Origin: Grifola frondosa
Taxonomy: Eukaryota; Basidiomycota; Agaricomycetes; Polyporales; Grifolaceae
Reading direction: 5' to 3'
Length of the DNA stretch: 64,000 bases
Assembly: GCA_001683735.1 (NCBI GenBank)
Contig: LUGG01000020.1
Location: 310,001-374,000 of the forward strand
Shown: positions 20,968-34,722 of the stretch, piece after piece
How the letters are laid out: the number at the start of each line of letters is the position of its first letter
How positions within the stretch are numbered: the stretch's first letter is position 1
The notes under the pieces: model-generated
Told to the model about the DNA's origin: nothing
Database searches by the model: none
What the model saw: the letters and a program-made list of their open reading frames with translations, nothing else
Position numbers and translations under genes: made by a program

Positions 20968-22381
20968 ATGTCCAACAATAAGACGATCCTCGTGCGTAGC
21001 TTCATGCTTCCTTTCCGCCTTTTTCTGAGAGCATCGCATTGCAGGTTACTGGAGTCTCCGGCTATCTGGGCTCTCATGTCGTAGACCAGCTCGTCGAAGC
21101 TGGGTATCGCGTGCGAGGGTATGTGTATTTTGTTCTTGGTACCCTCCTGAAGTGCAGGTTGTGCTGATAGTAGCGGTCGTCTTGCAGAGCTGCTCGTTCA
21201 GGGAAAATTCCCTTTGTCAAGGAAGCATGTAAGATCTACGGAGACAGGTTTGAAGCTGTTGCTATCGATGACCTCATTGCCGGTGATTTCACCGAGGCCT
21301 TGAAAGGTACGCAGGTTTGCAGAGGCTAGGCTTGAGGTTAGCCCTGATTTTGGCACTTTGTAGGCGTGGATGCTGTCATACATGTCGCCGCTCCGCTCGT
21401 CGGTAAGACAAGCCCGAAGGCATGTTGAAGGTGAGTCTCTGGTTCTCATATACTGCATTTACAAAGTCTCAAGACTCTCTTTTTAGGCTGCCACAGAAGG
21501 GGGCCTGAACATCTTGCGCCAAGGAGAGAAGGCAGGAATCTCGAAGTTCGTAATCGTGAGCAGCATTGCAGCGGTGCGCAGCGCATACGCTAGCTTCGAA
21601 GAGGAGACAGGCTGGACGGATGTTGGTACGTTGCGCATCTTCCGCTTTTCGATAGACGTAAGTATCTCATTTCATACCGACAGACTGGAACCCGGTTACA
21701 AAGGAGGAAGCTCTGAAGAGTCCAGATAGCTTCTATGTCTACTCTGCCGCGAAGACTCTCGCTGAGCGAGCGGTGTGGGACTTTGTGGACGAGCATCCTC
21801 ACATCGACGTCACAACAGGTATGCTATCGAATTCCCTTTCAAGAGACTTAAGCTCACGACCATGTACCAAAGTTAATCCGCCATTTTTCTTCGGGCCCTT
21901 CGCTCCGTGCTACACCATCCCAGACGCGACGCTCAAAGCACTTAAAACAAACTACAACGCGGCGAAGCTCTCCGCATTCAGCACCAATTACGTCATCTAC
22001 GACCTCCTCAGGCCGGACGGCGTGCTGATGTTCCCGTTCGCCTGGTCCATCGACGTGCGCGACGTCGCACGCGGGCTCGTCAGCGCGCTGGCCTCGCGTA
22101 CGGACGTTGGGCGCAAGCGGATTCTGATGACGGCCGAATGGTACAGCTGGAAGGATGCGGCCGAGTGGATCTCTGCGGCTCACCCCGAGCTCAAGGGACG
22201 TTTGTCGAAGGCGGCGAGGAGCGCTGGGCCTGCACCTACGACGAAGATCGACAATGCGAGGGCGCGCGAGGTGTTGGGGTTGGTGCCGCGCCCGTCGAAG
22301 CAGACGCTGCTCGATGCGGTGGATCAGTACATTGCCTTGGAGAAGAAGTGGGCAAGCAAAGGGTACAATTTGCAGGAGTAA
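20968..22381 (+). CDS. Extended short-chain dehydrogenase/reductase, dihydroflavonol-reductase or Gre2-like
   Basis: NADP(H)-dependent Rossmann-fold reductase of the extended SDR type (DFR, Gre2 and cinnamoyl-CoA reductase relatives). Exon 1 is MSNNKTIL; the next exon completes VTGVSGYLGSHVVDQLVEAG (glycine-rich cofactor motif). Then come DAVIHVAAPL, ISKFVIVSSIAAV (catalytic Ser region), SFYVYSAAKTLAERAVWDFV (the Tyr-x-x-x-Lys pair), and NPPFFFGPF. The C-terminal substrate domain runs to GYNLQE, TAA at 22379-22381. The conserved SPEGMLK before the AATEGGLNIL exon is out of frame: CCC at 21413-21415 lacks one base, and no splice pair with matching phase repairs it. The substrate cannot be read from the sequence; small aldehydes, ketones or sugar-derived substrates are all possible for this family. 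Confidence 0.8.
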
Positions 22382-22621
22382 TCGGACATACAACTGTCTG
22401 GGCTTGTGCCAGACCAGTCGCATGTCGGAATACACGTACTTATACACGGTAGGTCACAGTAAATAAATATGTCCGCTATAACATAGTAATAGCATACTAC
22501 ATGGAATTTCATAGTGTCGTTAATCGTTACTGTAAAATATCTTGCTAGAGTCCCCGTTTAATACTCTCTGACCTATGAGCTACACGTACATATTACTTAT
22601 GAAATTGTCTGTCCGTCAGTT

Positions 22622-23350
22622 CACATCGCGCTGGCGACAACGCGAGCATAAGAGGGTGCCTCCACAGTAATGGCCTTCTCCTCCAGTTCGTCCACCATGA
22701 TATGCTCCCAAGGTTCGTCCATTTCTGGCTCAGCCATGGTATAATCATCGAGCACGATGACGGAGGGTATATTCGGGACGATCTCGAAGTCAGCCACTAA
22801 GAAGGATATATGGCGATAAGTCAGTCTTCCATTTGATTAGAGCCTGGAAACTCACGTTTACTCTTGCGCGCCTTCGCGGGCCTTATCAGCCGAGCGATAT
22901 CTACTTCATCCGAGCTACCGGCGCTCCGAGCACTGGCATCCGGGCTGAGCGTATGCAGCTTCTCGGGCTGATCCAGCTTGGCGACACTATCCCCTCCTCT
23001 GACCTGTGCGGCTCCCCGCACGTACCCTCACTCTCCCTCTCGTCATCATTCCCCTCCCGCATCCTCCGCGAGTGTCTCCCCGACGCGCCGCGACAGTGCC
23101 GCGTGCATATCCGCGCAGCATGCCCGCCGGTGTTCCGCTGACGCTCCCTGCGCTCCCTTGTGCGCTCCCAATCGACGGCCTTCTTCGTGCGCTGCCGCTC
23201 GCGCTCGTACGCCCGCACAGCCTTCACCACCGAGTTCTCCGCCGCGGGTGTTCCTGCGGATGGCGGGTTCGCCTCGGAGGGCGTGGTTTCGGCGCGGGTG
23301 AGGTTGCGGGGGATGCGGAGGGAGTGAGAGGTGTATGCGAGAGACGGCAT
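22622..23350 (-). CDS. Small unrecognised protein, charged
   Basis: I do not recognise this gene. It starts MPSLAYTSHSLRIPRN, continues through a highly charged helix-like stretch (AYERERQRTKKAVDWERTRE), and includes PEKLHTLSPDASARS. After an intron with a GTGAGT donor it ends in an acidic segment VADFEIVPNIPSVIVLDDY, then EPWEHIMVDELEEK, stop at 22622-22624. The join between DDERESE and RGGDSVAKL near 23000-23030 is unclear: a canonical intron would be only about 35 bases, and one missing base would also fix it. An in-frame codon upstream at 23363-23365 is not ATG. The good splice signal and sharp acidic exon argue for a real gene. No domain is visible. Confidence 0.45.
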
Positions 23351-23859
23351 TGTAAGATTAAGCAAGAATACAGATAGATATATAAATCACGGTGAGGGTG
23401 CGAGTGGCGGTCGAGTGGTGGTATGAGACAAGATGATTGCTCCGGTAGGGAGATAGGACAATAGCACTAGTATAGTCTCTTAAGGTAGAGCGCTGAGACG
23501 CTCCGTCCGCTGAGAGGACCAGTTCGGGATCATGTGTTTCGTTACCGGACGCGTCGCGCGACCGGTCGCTCCCTTTTCGGCTTCCTCCGCCATCGCGCCT
23601 TGTTGACGCGTTATTTGCACTCTTTCCTTTTATAGCACCTCGCCATAATGTTGCTCCCGTGCACGTTCGTTCCGTAGTACATTGCATGTGTACAGACTTG
23701 AACAGCTTTTGCGACCCACGGGGGTACTGCGTACAATAGTCTAGGACAGTCTCAGAACAACATTGTCACAGCAATCCATGGACTGACTCATACCAGTGCA
23801 ATGATAAGATTCTTCTAAATGAGAGTAGCCAGGTTCAACAGGCTCCAATGACAAAGTTA
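23351..23859. other. Intergenic, no gene seen
   Basis: Upstream of the small unknown gene and downstream of NOG2. Short frames only; likely the promoter of the former and the terminator of the latter. Confidence 0.5.
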
Positions 23860-26264
23860 CTACCTCCGTTTGCGGTCACCTCCTTTTTCCCCTCTACCAC
23901 GTAACGACTTCATCACTGCAGCCTTATCGCGGTTTTTGTTCTTGACATTCGCCGAAGAGTAGAAGTTGGAGGCCTTGCGCTGCATTAAGATAATAGAAAT
24001 GAGACCAAGTCACAATCAACAATTATTTGCGTACTTTGTTGGTCTTCATGCGCGGCTCCTTCTGAATCGGTTTGACCGCCTCAGGCTCTGATGCGGCATC
24101 TGTGTCGGTGGGTGCGACTGTGAGCGGAGATGTATCGATGAAAATGCCGAAACATACCTTGATCCGCCTCATCATCGCTCCGTTTACTGAACAGAGTGGT
24201 CACTTCCTCCTCTGCATCCTCCCCGTCTTTGGCATCCCCTTTAAACACGTCATTCCAGGCTAAAGCATCTGTCTCATCGTCTGCCTCTTCATCCTCCTCA
24301 TTACCACTCTCGGCGTCCTCTTCACTCATAACCCTACCATCGACGGCCTCGGTTTCCTCCTCATCCAGCGGTCGCAGGTCGTCGCCCACGAATGAATTCT
24401 TCTGCATGATTGAGCCCAAGTTCTGCTTCACGCCCACTAGCCGCGGCTCCTCCGCTTCCTCCGGGGCGCTCGCCTTCCCCTTCCCCTTTGCATCCGCAGC
24501 CTTCGTCCGCGCTTTCTTCGCCTCAGCCTTGTTCAGTTCCTCCGAGCGCTCAGGCGGGGACACGAAGAACGGGATACGTCCGCGGACCCAGTCACTCAGC
24601 ATGATCTTCGCAACCGCCTCCAGATCCGGCTCGCCGCCCTTCAGTAACCGGCCCTTCATGCGCGCGAGCTTGTCCATGAACACCTCCGGTTCCCAGCCCT
24701 TTGTTGGGTCATCGGCGTCTGGGAGAGGCACACTGTATGTGCGCGAGAGGTAGATCGGCTTGACCCGCTCCATAAGCGCGGAGATGTGCTCGGATGGCGT
24801 GGCGAGTGCCTCGACGCGCACGACGCCCTTCAGGACCGTGGACGTCTGCGAGTCCTTCGCGGAGGTCGGCACGATTCCCGGGCAGTCGATAAGGTAAATA
24901 CGCTTCGTGAGTGTAATGTATTGCCAAACCTGAATGCGAACAATGAGTGCAGCCGGAGCGATATAAATTGGACGGGCTGACCTTCGTCTCTCCGGGTACA
25001 GGAGCGACATTGCAGACTTTTCCGCTCTTCAGCGTGTTGATGACGCTGCTTTTGCCCACGTTGGGGTATCCGACGAAGCCGACGGAGATTTGCTTCTTGT
25101 CTGAATGCAGCTGCGAGAACTGACGCAGAAGCTGGATGAGCGAGCCCTTTCCGAACGAGTGGTTTGGGGATGCGTGGAAGGCGAGTGTGGGGTATCGCGG
25201 GGTCAGGTGTTGGATATATCGCGCCTGCGTGAACCCATGAGCATGACTTCCCTCGATATTACCGCACACATACCGTTACCCAGTTGGGCACGAGATCGCA
25301 TTTATTGATCACGAGCACGACCTGCTTGTGGGCCTTCTCCTTCTTGATGAACTCCAGGACGGACTCGCACAGCGTGCCCATGGGGTCTCGAGCATCGATT
25401 ATGTGCAGGATAACATCTGACGAGTCAATGACCTTGTACAGCTCGCCGTATATCCGGCGAGACGTCCCCTTCGCATAGATTGGCTCGATGACATCAGCGT
25501 GGGTCTGGAAGTCTGCTGCAGTAGACGTCGACGCAACGGGGTCTATAGGAAATTAAGCGCAAATTCTGCACGGCTATGCTTGAAGACTCACCGGATGCAC
25601 CATCAAGCCCGTCCACGGGGCCTTCCTCAGCCTCCTTCGTAGCTGCCTCGCTGAACTTGCCAAGCTCTTCGAACGTGCCGACATCTAGTCTCGGCTTCTT
25701 GCGCTGTGCCTTCGGCCCAAACGTATCCTTGAAGGGCTCCGTCTCCACGATGTGTGATCGCTGATAGCGCAGTGTTTAGAGTAACATCACATCGACATGC
25801 GGCGTACTGACCTTGCGCAAGTTAGGGTTGGCAGCATCGTCGAGCAGCGCCATCGGCAGTTTGTTGCGACGCAGGAGCACGGAATAAGGGTCATTCTGTC
25901 GCTGTGCGAGACTGGTCCGGAAGTGATCCAGGGCGGTTTGCGAGATGACTCTAGTGTTACCTGTGTAGGCGCGACATGAGCCGCTTTTGTGCTCGACTTT
26001 TCCGAAAGTTCACAACGTACCGAACCAGCGACGGTCGGGCTGCACACGCCCCGGCTTCGTCTCGTCCTCTCCCTTCTGAAACGCAGCAGCCTGGATAATC
26101 TTTCCATCGCGGTCACGGACGGCCTTGCCGCCGTTCAGCATCTTGAGGCGGCCCACCGCTTTTGCATTGCGGTAGAAGTTCTCTCCTTTGACCTTCTGTA
26201 GAGTTGGCTGAGAGGTCGATGAGCGAGTTTTGGAGGCGGTGGGTGTCTTTTTGGTGGGCGCCAT
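23860..26264 (-). CDS. NOG2: Nucleolar GTP-binding protein 2 (NOG2/GNL2 family)
   Basis: Circularly permuted GTPase that acts in late nuclear maturation and export of the 60S ribosomal subunit. N-terminus: [20 protein letters not shown], then [20 protein letters not shown] (the NGP1NT domain). The GTPase motifs appear in permuted order: [12 protein letters not shown] (G4), then [20 protein letters not shown] (G1), then [12 protein letters not shown] (G3), as the family requires. After [20 protein letters not shown] comes a long acidic tail and a final exon rich in Lys/Arg ([20 protein letters not shown], then [11 protein letters not shown]), TAG at 23860-23862. At least six introns; all joins I checked keep frame, for example GAS joined to [12 protein letters not shown], and WVT joined to ARYIQHL. 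The length and motif spacing match the family. Confidence 0.93.
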
Positions 26265-26677
26265 GGCTGCTGCAATTCAAATGCTGTATGAAAAAGTTCT
26301 TGTAACGAGATCATTGATTCCCACGCTCTGTGGACGCGATCGATTCAAGATCTCGAAAATCTCAAGCTTCTAGCTTTCAATTCCAAGCTAGACTTCAAGC
26401 CTATGTTGCAGTTAGAATAACAAATTTTAGACTGCGGGAGCCTCTAGTGCTGACGACCCACGACGCATACGTGACAGAGATCCGTATCTGAAGAATGGGA
26501 GACCGCGTTGCCCTAAACTTCTGGTTTAAGGATGGGTAAAGACCTGAGAACAATAACTGAATGGAAGTAGCGCGATTCCTCCGGCAAAATGCAGAGTACT
26601 CTTATACATTTCTCAGTGGAGATACACGTTGTACAGCTGCCGGAAGAATATGGACGAGGTCACAAGACCATAAGCTA
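26265..26677. other. Intergenic, no gene seen
   Basis: Promoter side of NOG2 and 3' side of the HNH-like gene. No motif noted beyond AT-rich stretches. Confidence 0.5.
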
Positions 26678-28155
26678 TCAGAGCTGCCGCTCCGATGTTA
26701 CCAAAGCCTCAGCTGCGTCCAGCTCCTCCTCTGAACGGGGATGGTACCCGCGAATGGGTTTTGGACCTCCACTGAAGTAAATAATGTCCATTGCGGTATA
26801 TTCGGGGCCAAACATCAAATCGAATTCTGCATCCTTCCGAGGTTTCTGTGGAGGAGAAAAGCTCTGTCGTGACGGGGCAGTGCTGTCTGAAAATCGACTT
26901 TATTAGGGAAAGAACCAAAGGAGAGAAGTGCCGACTCACTGTCCCCTTCCTCGGATCCAGATAAGGAATCATTACCGACACTAGGCGAGCCATCTTTGTC
27001 GGATGAATTCCCGTCCGATATCATAGCTTTATCCTGTGTGTTATCTGCACCACCCGAAGGTCCTCTAGAGCTCGATGACCGGGCTTGCAATGCGGATCCA
27101 GAATATCTTCCTGAAGGATGCAGCTCCCTTACTCTCTTGGGACCGATACCCTGATCGGAGTCGGGGCCACTGCCATGATGTCCTTCGCCACCTTTTCTGA
27201 GGATACGAAACCTCCTTGCCAACGATCTGAGCAGAGGTTGCCGAATGTAAGTAGATCTTGCGACATATCAGAACTCATCGGCGGAAACCGGAGCCAAAGA
27301 TATGCGAAGATGGTGCCCGGGGAATTGTACAATCGCCACAAACGCCGCTCGCGAAATTCGGGCCACATGTCTGAGAACACAATTCGGCCAGTTGTGTCCG
27401 TGGGAGAGATTGGAGGTGCGTTGACAGCATCAAATATACGAAAAACATTTTCTCCCGCAGGATCTTCATCCAGAGCAGCGGGTGTGAATGACAGTGAGTT
27501 GCAGTCGAATTGAGACAAAGGAGGCGATTGGGGAGTCGCTACCACCGCATGCAGTGGTTCACTTTGAATCGAGACTAGCTGATAATAGTCTTTAAATGAA
27601 GCTACACGCGGGGAGACTCGGCGGACGTCTCCTAGAACCTGTAAAAACTACAGTCAGGGCACAATAGCACAATTACGGCGCAGAGAGATTAAACATGCGT
27701 CGTCGATGGACCTCATGTCGTCTTCGGGCAACGACATAATATAATCCATGACCTCACGGGTAGGACAATAGGCGATGTGCTTGGTAGCGAAAAACGACAA
27801 ATGGCAAGTAGGACATTCTGTCAAATGGATTCATAAGTCTTGTACTTAGGCAGATAAATAAGCAACCTACGAATCGTGCTGTTGTTGAAGCTCGACCAGA
27901 CGTAGCCTTTATTGACGAATCCCGCTCCTACTGCGTGATTAATCTGTACCGTAGTTCGTTAACAACACAGAGGGAATGCATGGGACGACTTGCCTGAAGG
28001 TCGCCATTGTCCCCTCGATCGAACCAATGCGCACAGTGAACCGAGTCAGGAGGCAGATATGTTAGACAAGTGACACAACGATTGTGATAGAATTGTTCAA
28101 ATTCAATTCTGGCGGCAGCGCTGGCTGAGGTCTCTGAGTCCGACGGTGATGACAT
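26678..28155 (-). CDS. Basidiomycete HNH-like (treble-clef) protein with a disordered acidic tail
   Basis: N-terminus MSSPSDSETSASAAARIEFE. A Cys/His module follows: CVTCLTYLPPDSVHCAHWFD, then YVWSSFNNSTIR, then ECPTCHLSFFATKHIAYCPT. The order C-x2-C, AH, NxxW-like, C-x2-C-H resembles the HNH-nuclease-related domain expanded in agaricomycetes. I assign it from that pattern only, and nuclease activity is unproven. The middle part (FRIFDAVNAPPISPTDTTGR, IVFSDMWPEFRERRLWRLY) is unlike anything I know. The tail is Ser/Gly/Asp-rich (SDGNSSDKDGSPSVGNDSLS) and ends VTSERQL. The frame changes between KDIMAVAP and SDQGIGPKRVRELHPSG; one missing base at GGGG 27163-27166 would repair it. It is divergent from enolase, 202 bases apart. 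Confidence 0.6.
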
Positions 28156-28357
28156 ATTGCGAAGGCACACAATAATTGCAAAGGAACATCTTGTATAAAT
28201 GTGAAACACTAGTACTTGTAATGAACAGAGTCAAATGCTCAGGCAAAGTACTTAGGGGTTCAGAGATGCCGGAGTGTGCCGGAGGCCGTGGGAAAATTGA
28301 CTACTGTAAAGAAGGCGGGACGCGAGTGAGCCCAAGTCCTCTCCTCCAACCATCGAT
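28156..28357. promoter_or_regulatory. Bidirectional promoter, HNH-like gene / enolase
   Basis: Only 202 bases separate the two start codons, so both promoters overlap here. A C/T-rich tract (AAGTCCTCTCCTCCAACC) lies just before the enolase ATG, as in many highly expressed fungal genes. Confidence 0.6.
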
Positions 28358-30011
<1,654 letters not shown>

Positions 30012-30227
30012 AATGTCAATTGAAGATGTATGGCTAGGAAGCGAATGTGTAGGCTGAGAAGTCGCAAAGCTCATAGACTGTAACTCCAGTGCTCTCGCTG
30101 TATCAAGCAAAAGTGTTTTGGCTGCTCATAATTGAAACTGTGATACCAAGAATTATCTGAATTCATGACGCGTGAGACCTGAAGTCTTAAATGTTTTGCT
30201 ACGCAGAATGCTTTGCTCAATCTAAGT

Positions 30228-32579
30228 TCATGCCCACTTCTGCAATACCTGCTCAACCATCTGCCAAGTGTCCCCGTATGTCCCCCACCTCTCGTTAGGA
30301 CCTTGGCCCCAAGTTCGATTTCCCCATTGCTCCCCAATCGCCAACATCGTCTGGCTCACAGCCGTGGCGTTGTACACAGTCCCATTCACCTTGGTTCCTG
30401 CTAAGTAGTTGATGAATGTCTCCCACCTGGATTTGTAGTAGCTGCCTATCAATCCGGCCCAAGCCTTCGAGGCATAGTCGTTAATTTCACCGTCGGGACC
30501 CCACAGTGTGATCTGGTTGCGCGCATTGAACTCCAAGTAGGCGGCGTACGAGCTCGAGCCGTGCGCCCAACTCCGCGCATCTGCGATCCATGTGCTGAGG
30601 AGGAAGTGCTCGTTCGTGTATAATAACGCGTCGAGGTCGGACAACATGGCGAGGAGTGGCTGCCCGGCAGCCGTAATAGACTGTGCAGTGGCATCGGAAG
30701 CATTATACGCCACGAGGAGCGCATCGTAGTAGTCGATGAACCGATTAGAGAGCAGTTGTCTGGCGACGTCTACCACGTCGTACGCGAATTCGGGAATGCC
30801 GGCTAGCGCTGGGTCTTCATTCTTCGCCTGAACGAGCAGTTTGAGTGCGGCGAGGACTGTGGTAGAGGTGTCGTAAGGAACCGCTGTAGGATGATGGCCT
30901 GTGCGGTTTGTCAGTCCGGTCAGAGCAGGGGCGAGCTCGAAGATGCTCTTGATAGTTGCCTGTGTGTTGGGATCGTGGTTGTTGTAAACTGTTGTACTAA
31001 GGATCTGCCATGCCTCGTGAGCTACGGGAGGGAGCCGTTGTACCGGGTATCGGCGGGAAACCCAGGACTCGACGTAAGCTGTGATATCGAGCGGCATAGG
31101 AGACCACGCCTGGTCGAGAAGAATGTCATACACGATTTCATTTCCTTCCTGGCCCTCCATTGTCAGCCCCATGCCCTTCATCGTGCTCCCAGGATAGTTG
31201 AGCGCAGCAAGCGGACCGGCTGTGAGCTCATCCAAATTGCCCTCCAAGCCCATGTTGCCGCCGAAGTCGTGCAGCTGGCACCACACCCACTGCTTGCCGA
31301 AATACGATGATGTGCGGTTCCACTGCGGCGCCGCCTCGGAAAAGAGGTCCAGTATGATCATGCTGTCGTTGCCAGGCACGCCGCCAAGGTACGCCTCGAT
31401 GCGCTCGTTCGTCCAGAACGCTGAGCTGCTAAAGAAGAGCCAGCCCTGCATGAGCCATGTTGCCTCCGGATCCGCTGCGCGCATGCTCGCGAACGTGCCT
31501 GCGGTGATGTTAGCGAGGTACGACAGGTCCCCGCTGAACGGATCGTTCTCGTTGTATTGGTCTAATGTGTAGATGTGGGAAAGGTCCGCGCCGTACGCTG
31601 CCTGCTGCTTCGATATGAACGACTTCTGCAACGTGGTGAAGAGTGGGTCGAATGGCTCCAGGAACGACACGTTCGTGAGGCTGCTGGGAAACCCGCTCCA
31701 TTGGCTCCCGTTCACGATGGACGCGTTGGGATAAAGCAGGCTCATTGCCCGCGGGACAAACCCGGTGAACGAAGGCAACACGGGCGTCATGCCGAGCTCC
31801 GACATGCGTTTGAGAATCTGCTTTTGGAGGGCGAACTGGTCATTGACCCATGCCATCGGCAGCTCTCCGCCCCAGCTGCCTTGAATGTTCCCGAAACGGT
31901 TCCATGCCTGGAACGCTGGTCCCGAGAGGAATGAGGCAATGTCGGCGTCTGTAAGGCCTGCCTCCCGAAAAGTCTCTATAAGGATGTACTCGTAGCCTAC
32001 CCAGGCAAGAGGAAGATTGACACCGCGAAGGGCAAGCCAGTCGAGTTCTAACGACCAATCTTCAAACGACCAAAAAGCGGCGGTATAGTCAAACGTCACT
32101 GTATTGAAATGATACCTATGAAACTACGATTAACTGGTTTTTGGAACTGCAAAAGATATGTATACCGATAGGGTACTATAGTGTTGCCTGTCATTGCCGT
32201 GCCGACAGAAGGAAGACGGACAGGCAGGTTATCCAGACGAGATCCTGTCCACCAAATGTCGACCCCTCCATACTGGGTTAAGTATCTGCAGATAACACGT
32301 CAAGAGACCGTCGAAGTCATACTCTTTGGATACTAACGTATATAACCCTCGAGCACATGCAGATACAGTTGTGCACTCGACAGTGATCCTGCCAGGTTTT
32401 CCCTTCGTGTCACTTATGACAAAAGAATCCAATTCAGAGTTCCCTCCGGTCAACGTGAAGGTGAAGTGGTCTGCATGCTGAGGCAATCGACGTTGGGCGA
32501 GTGCATACAAGCCATCCAAAGCAATGGCTGCCGCATTCACGAACAGTACGGCCACAAACAACAGGGAGACCAGAAGCAT
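30228..32579 (-). CDS. Secreted alpha-N-acetylglucosaminidase (GH89, NAGLU-like)
   Basis: Exo-glycosidase releasing terminal alpha-GlcNAc, homologous to the human lysosomal enzyme. The N-terminal signal MLLVSLLFVAVLFVNAAAIA predicts secretion. The NAGLU N-terminal domain follows; exon joins give YTYLTQYGGVDIWWTG and VPYRYHFNTVTFDYTAAFW. The catalytic barrel contains LELDWLALRGVNLPLAWVGY, WNRFGNIQGSWGGELP, SHIYTLDQYNENDPFSG, WLMQGWLFFSS, DLFSEAAPQWNRT and WCQLHDFGGNMGL, all family hallmarks around the two catalytic acids. The C-terminal helical domain ends MVEQVLQKWA, stop at 30228-30230. One long exon (about 30228-32110) carries most of the protein, with two or three introns near the 5' end. 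Several N-glycosylation sequons fit a secreted protein. The natural substrate in a fungus is unknown; the gene neighbours give no hint. Confidence 0.93.
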
Positions 32580-33226
32580 GACCCGAATCTGGGGAACTCA
32601 GAGTCCTGTCTGCCATTGACGGTCTTCTTATGATATTGCGTCCAGCGACCATCACGATGAAGAACGGGCACGGGCACATGCCATGCATTGGCCGGAATTC
32701 TTCCTGAGTGAAATAACAGAGATTGAAAAACTCACCAGCGATGATACCTGTTCCTAACAACACGCATAGACCTGCGCTCCAAGCCCACTCAGGCGACCTC
32801 GCCAACCAAGGCCTTGTCGAAGATTTTCTGCGCCGAACGACATGGAAGAGAGGAGAGCAAATGGGCTCAATTGCAAGCGAGGGTAACGATAATGTACAGG
32901 AGAACAGAAGAGAGGAGAATACACAAGGAATGTCACAGGGATATGTCGACATGCCGCAACATAGATAAATGAATCACGACACTTCCTAACCTGCTTTTGC
33001 AAAAGCCAAATCTCGAGAGGACAGGACTCCAGAGAGTCACTGGCACTGTCAACGACGGTCGAGAAGTCTGACATCGAACAGCGTGGCATATCTCTCTGGA
33101 AGAGAAAATTGTCTCGCTGCTGGGGTTTATATAGGGCAGTGCACGTGATTTAATTTAATGTTCTCACGGGTGACGGCAACTAACTTTACTCTCCCACGCT
33201 TTGTTATTAGCTCGACGAGAACAACG
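32580..33226. other. Divergent promoter region, GH89 / mitochondrial uS15
   Basis: A TATATAGG box lies at about 33129-33136. A possible tiny minus-strand gene (about 40 codons, starting near 33073) was seen but not accepted. Confidence 0.4.
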
Positions 33227-34171
33227 ATGTTGACGGCGCGACTAACACAGTGTATGTTCACACTCTTTGTATCATTTTTATTTTGTGGTTCACGATGTTT
33301 GAAGGTGCCCGCTCTATCGCGTCGTCCAGCTCCCGCGTGCAGCGTCATTGCATACAACTGCTGTCCTCTCATCCGCTCGAAGACGTAAATCCCGCGTCGC
33401 GGAGAGTGCCAACAACGAACGACGCGCCGAACGGGAGAGGAAGGCACAAATTGACCGTCCCCACATCATCCTTGGAAACAGGCCCAACGACGAGGCGAAG
33501 TGGCAAAATTGCGACCTTGCGAAGGTTCTTGTCACCCTCGAAGAGATCACGACCTCCCCGGCACCCTCTTTGTCCTTTTCAGCTACGGGGGAGCTTCAGC
33601 TGCCTTCATACTACAACTATGGCATAGGGGAGGCGGAGACGGAGATGCTGTTCGAGGTGCTGCCCGCTTTAACCGTGGAGGGATGGAACAGGACGATTGA
33701 GCACATGGATGATCCGCGGCAGCGCATAGTAGAACAAAGTGTGGAAAACAGGGAGATGTTGAAGAGTAAAATGCTTGCCAGGCTGGTGGATCTCCGGAAT
33801 GCCAATGCTCGTGGAATTGCTTATGAGAATCGCAAGCGCATCGTCGCTGAGTTCTCTGAGCCGGAGAAGCCTGGGGATACAGGCAGACCAGAGGTTCAAG
33901 GTACGCATCGGTTATGACTTGCCTTGAGGCAGATATGAGCTGACTTGCGCTCGATTCAGCTGCGTTATTGACGATGAAAATTCGCAATCTCTGGGATCAT
34001 TTGAGTAGAGTCAAGAAGGATGTTGCGAACCGCCGAAGTCTCCGCTTCTTGGTGCACCAGCGAGCCAAGATACTGAAGTATCTGAAGGGAGTCGATCGGG
34101 CGCGATACGACAGAATCCTTCAGCGACTTGGCTTAGAACCGGAGAGCATAGAGGGCGAACTGGTGGTCTAA
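33227..34171 (+). CDS. Mitochondrial small-subunit ribosomal protein uS15m
   Basis: Component of the mitochondrial 30S-like subunit that binds the small rRNA early in assembly. Exon 1 supplies the presequence MLTARLTQ; an intron with donor GTATGT and acceptor GTGCAG joins it to SSLHTTAVLSSARRRKSR, an Arg/Ser-rich mitochondrial leader. The middle reads RPHIILGNRPNDEAKWQNCD and EMLFEVLPALTVEGWNRTIE. After an intron near 33900 the S15 domain follows: LTMKIRNLWDHLSRVKKD, then SLRFLVHQRAKILKYLKG, then RYDRILQRLGLEPESIEG, stop at 34169-34171. A further in-frame ATG lies at 33158, but it sits just downstream of a TATATAGG box, so I prefer 33227. The domain is complete. Confidence 0.88.
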
Positions 34172-34722
34172 TGTAGTATAATATACAGCTCATAGTATGG
34201 CCATTAGGCCCGGGATGCATCTGGGACCCTCCTTCGCCCGAGGGAAAGGTCCTCAGAAATGAGTGATATCATCCGTCGATGAGAGACTTGCGCTCGAATT
34301 AAGCGTATCTCGGACGCTGGCTAAAATGTGGGGCAGTGCTCCCGTACCCAATATCTATGTTGCCGTTCGTCCGCACATCGACTGCTACATTTTCGACATA
34401 TACATATAAAAATCAGGGTGAATGTTGTAGTATTCATTTACTTTGCGGTTGTGCCGTTTAGGTGGCTGTCCCTATTCTATAATTTTGTATCCGCAAGTTA
34501 AAACGCGAACTACCAGAGTTGCCTAATCAGGACAAAACGGGTGGCTTGCAAGCGACTCGGACCGATCCACATTGACATCGACGTCGAGGTGAGTGCGATT
34601 GACGTCGACCTCCCACTAGCCTGTTTTCCAATCATGGCTTTAGGTTCGCAAACTGTTTCCTCCGTTCACTCACACATTGACCGTCTGTATTTGCCTTCCA
34701 AACAGTCTCCAGCGGGTCGACC
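34172..34722. other. Intergenic, no gene seen
   Basis: Promoter side of the Rho GEF. An ATG at about 34634 opens another frame (MALGSQTVSSVHSH) that could be an upstream exon or uORF of the GEF, but I cannot join it convincingly. Confidence 0.4.

Noticed and set aside
32800..33080. Tiny minus-strand gene starting MSDFSTVVDSASDSLE with a GTTAGG donor and a GGCGCAG acceptor, about 40 codons
   Set aside because: The spliced product is very short, resembles nothing I know and lies in a divergent promoter. One plausible intron is not enough.
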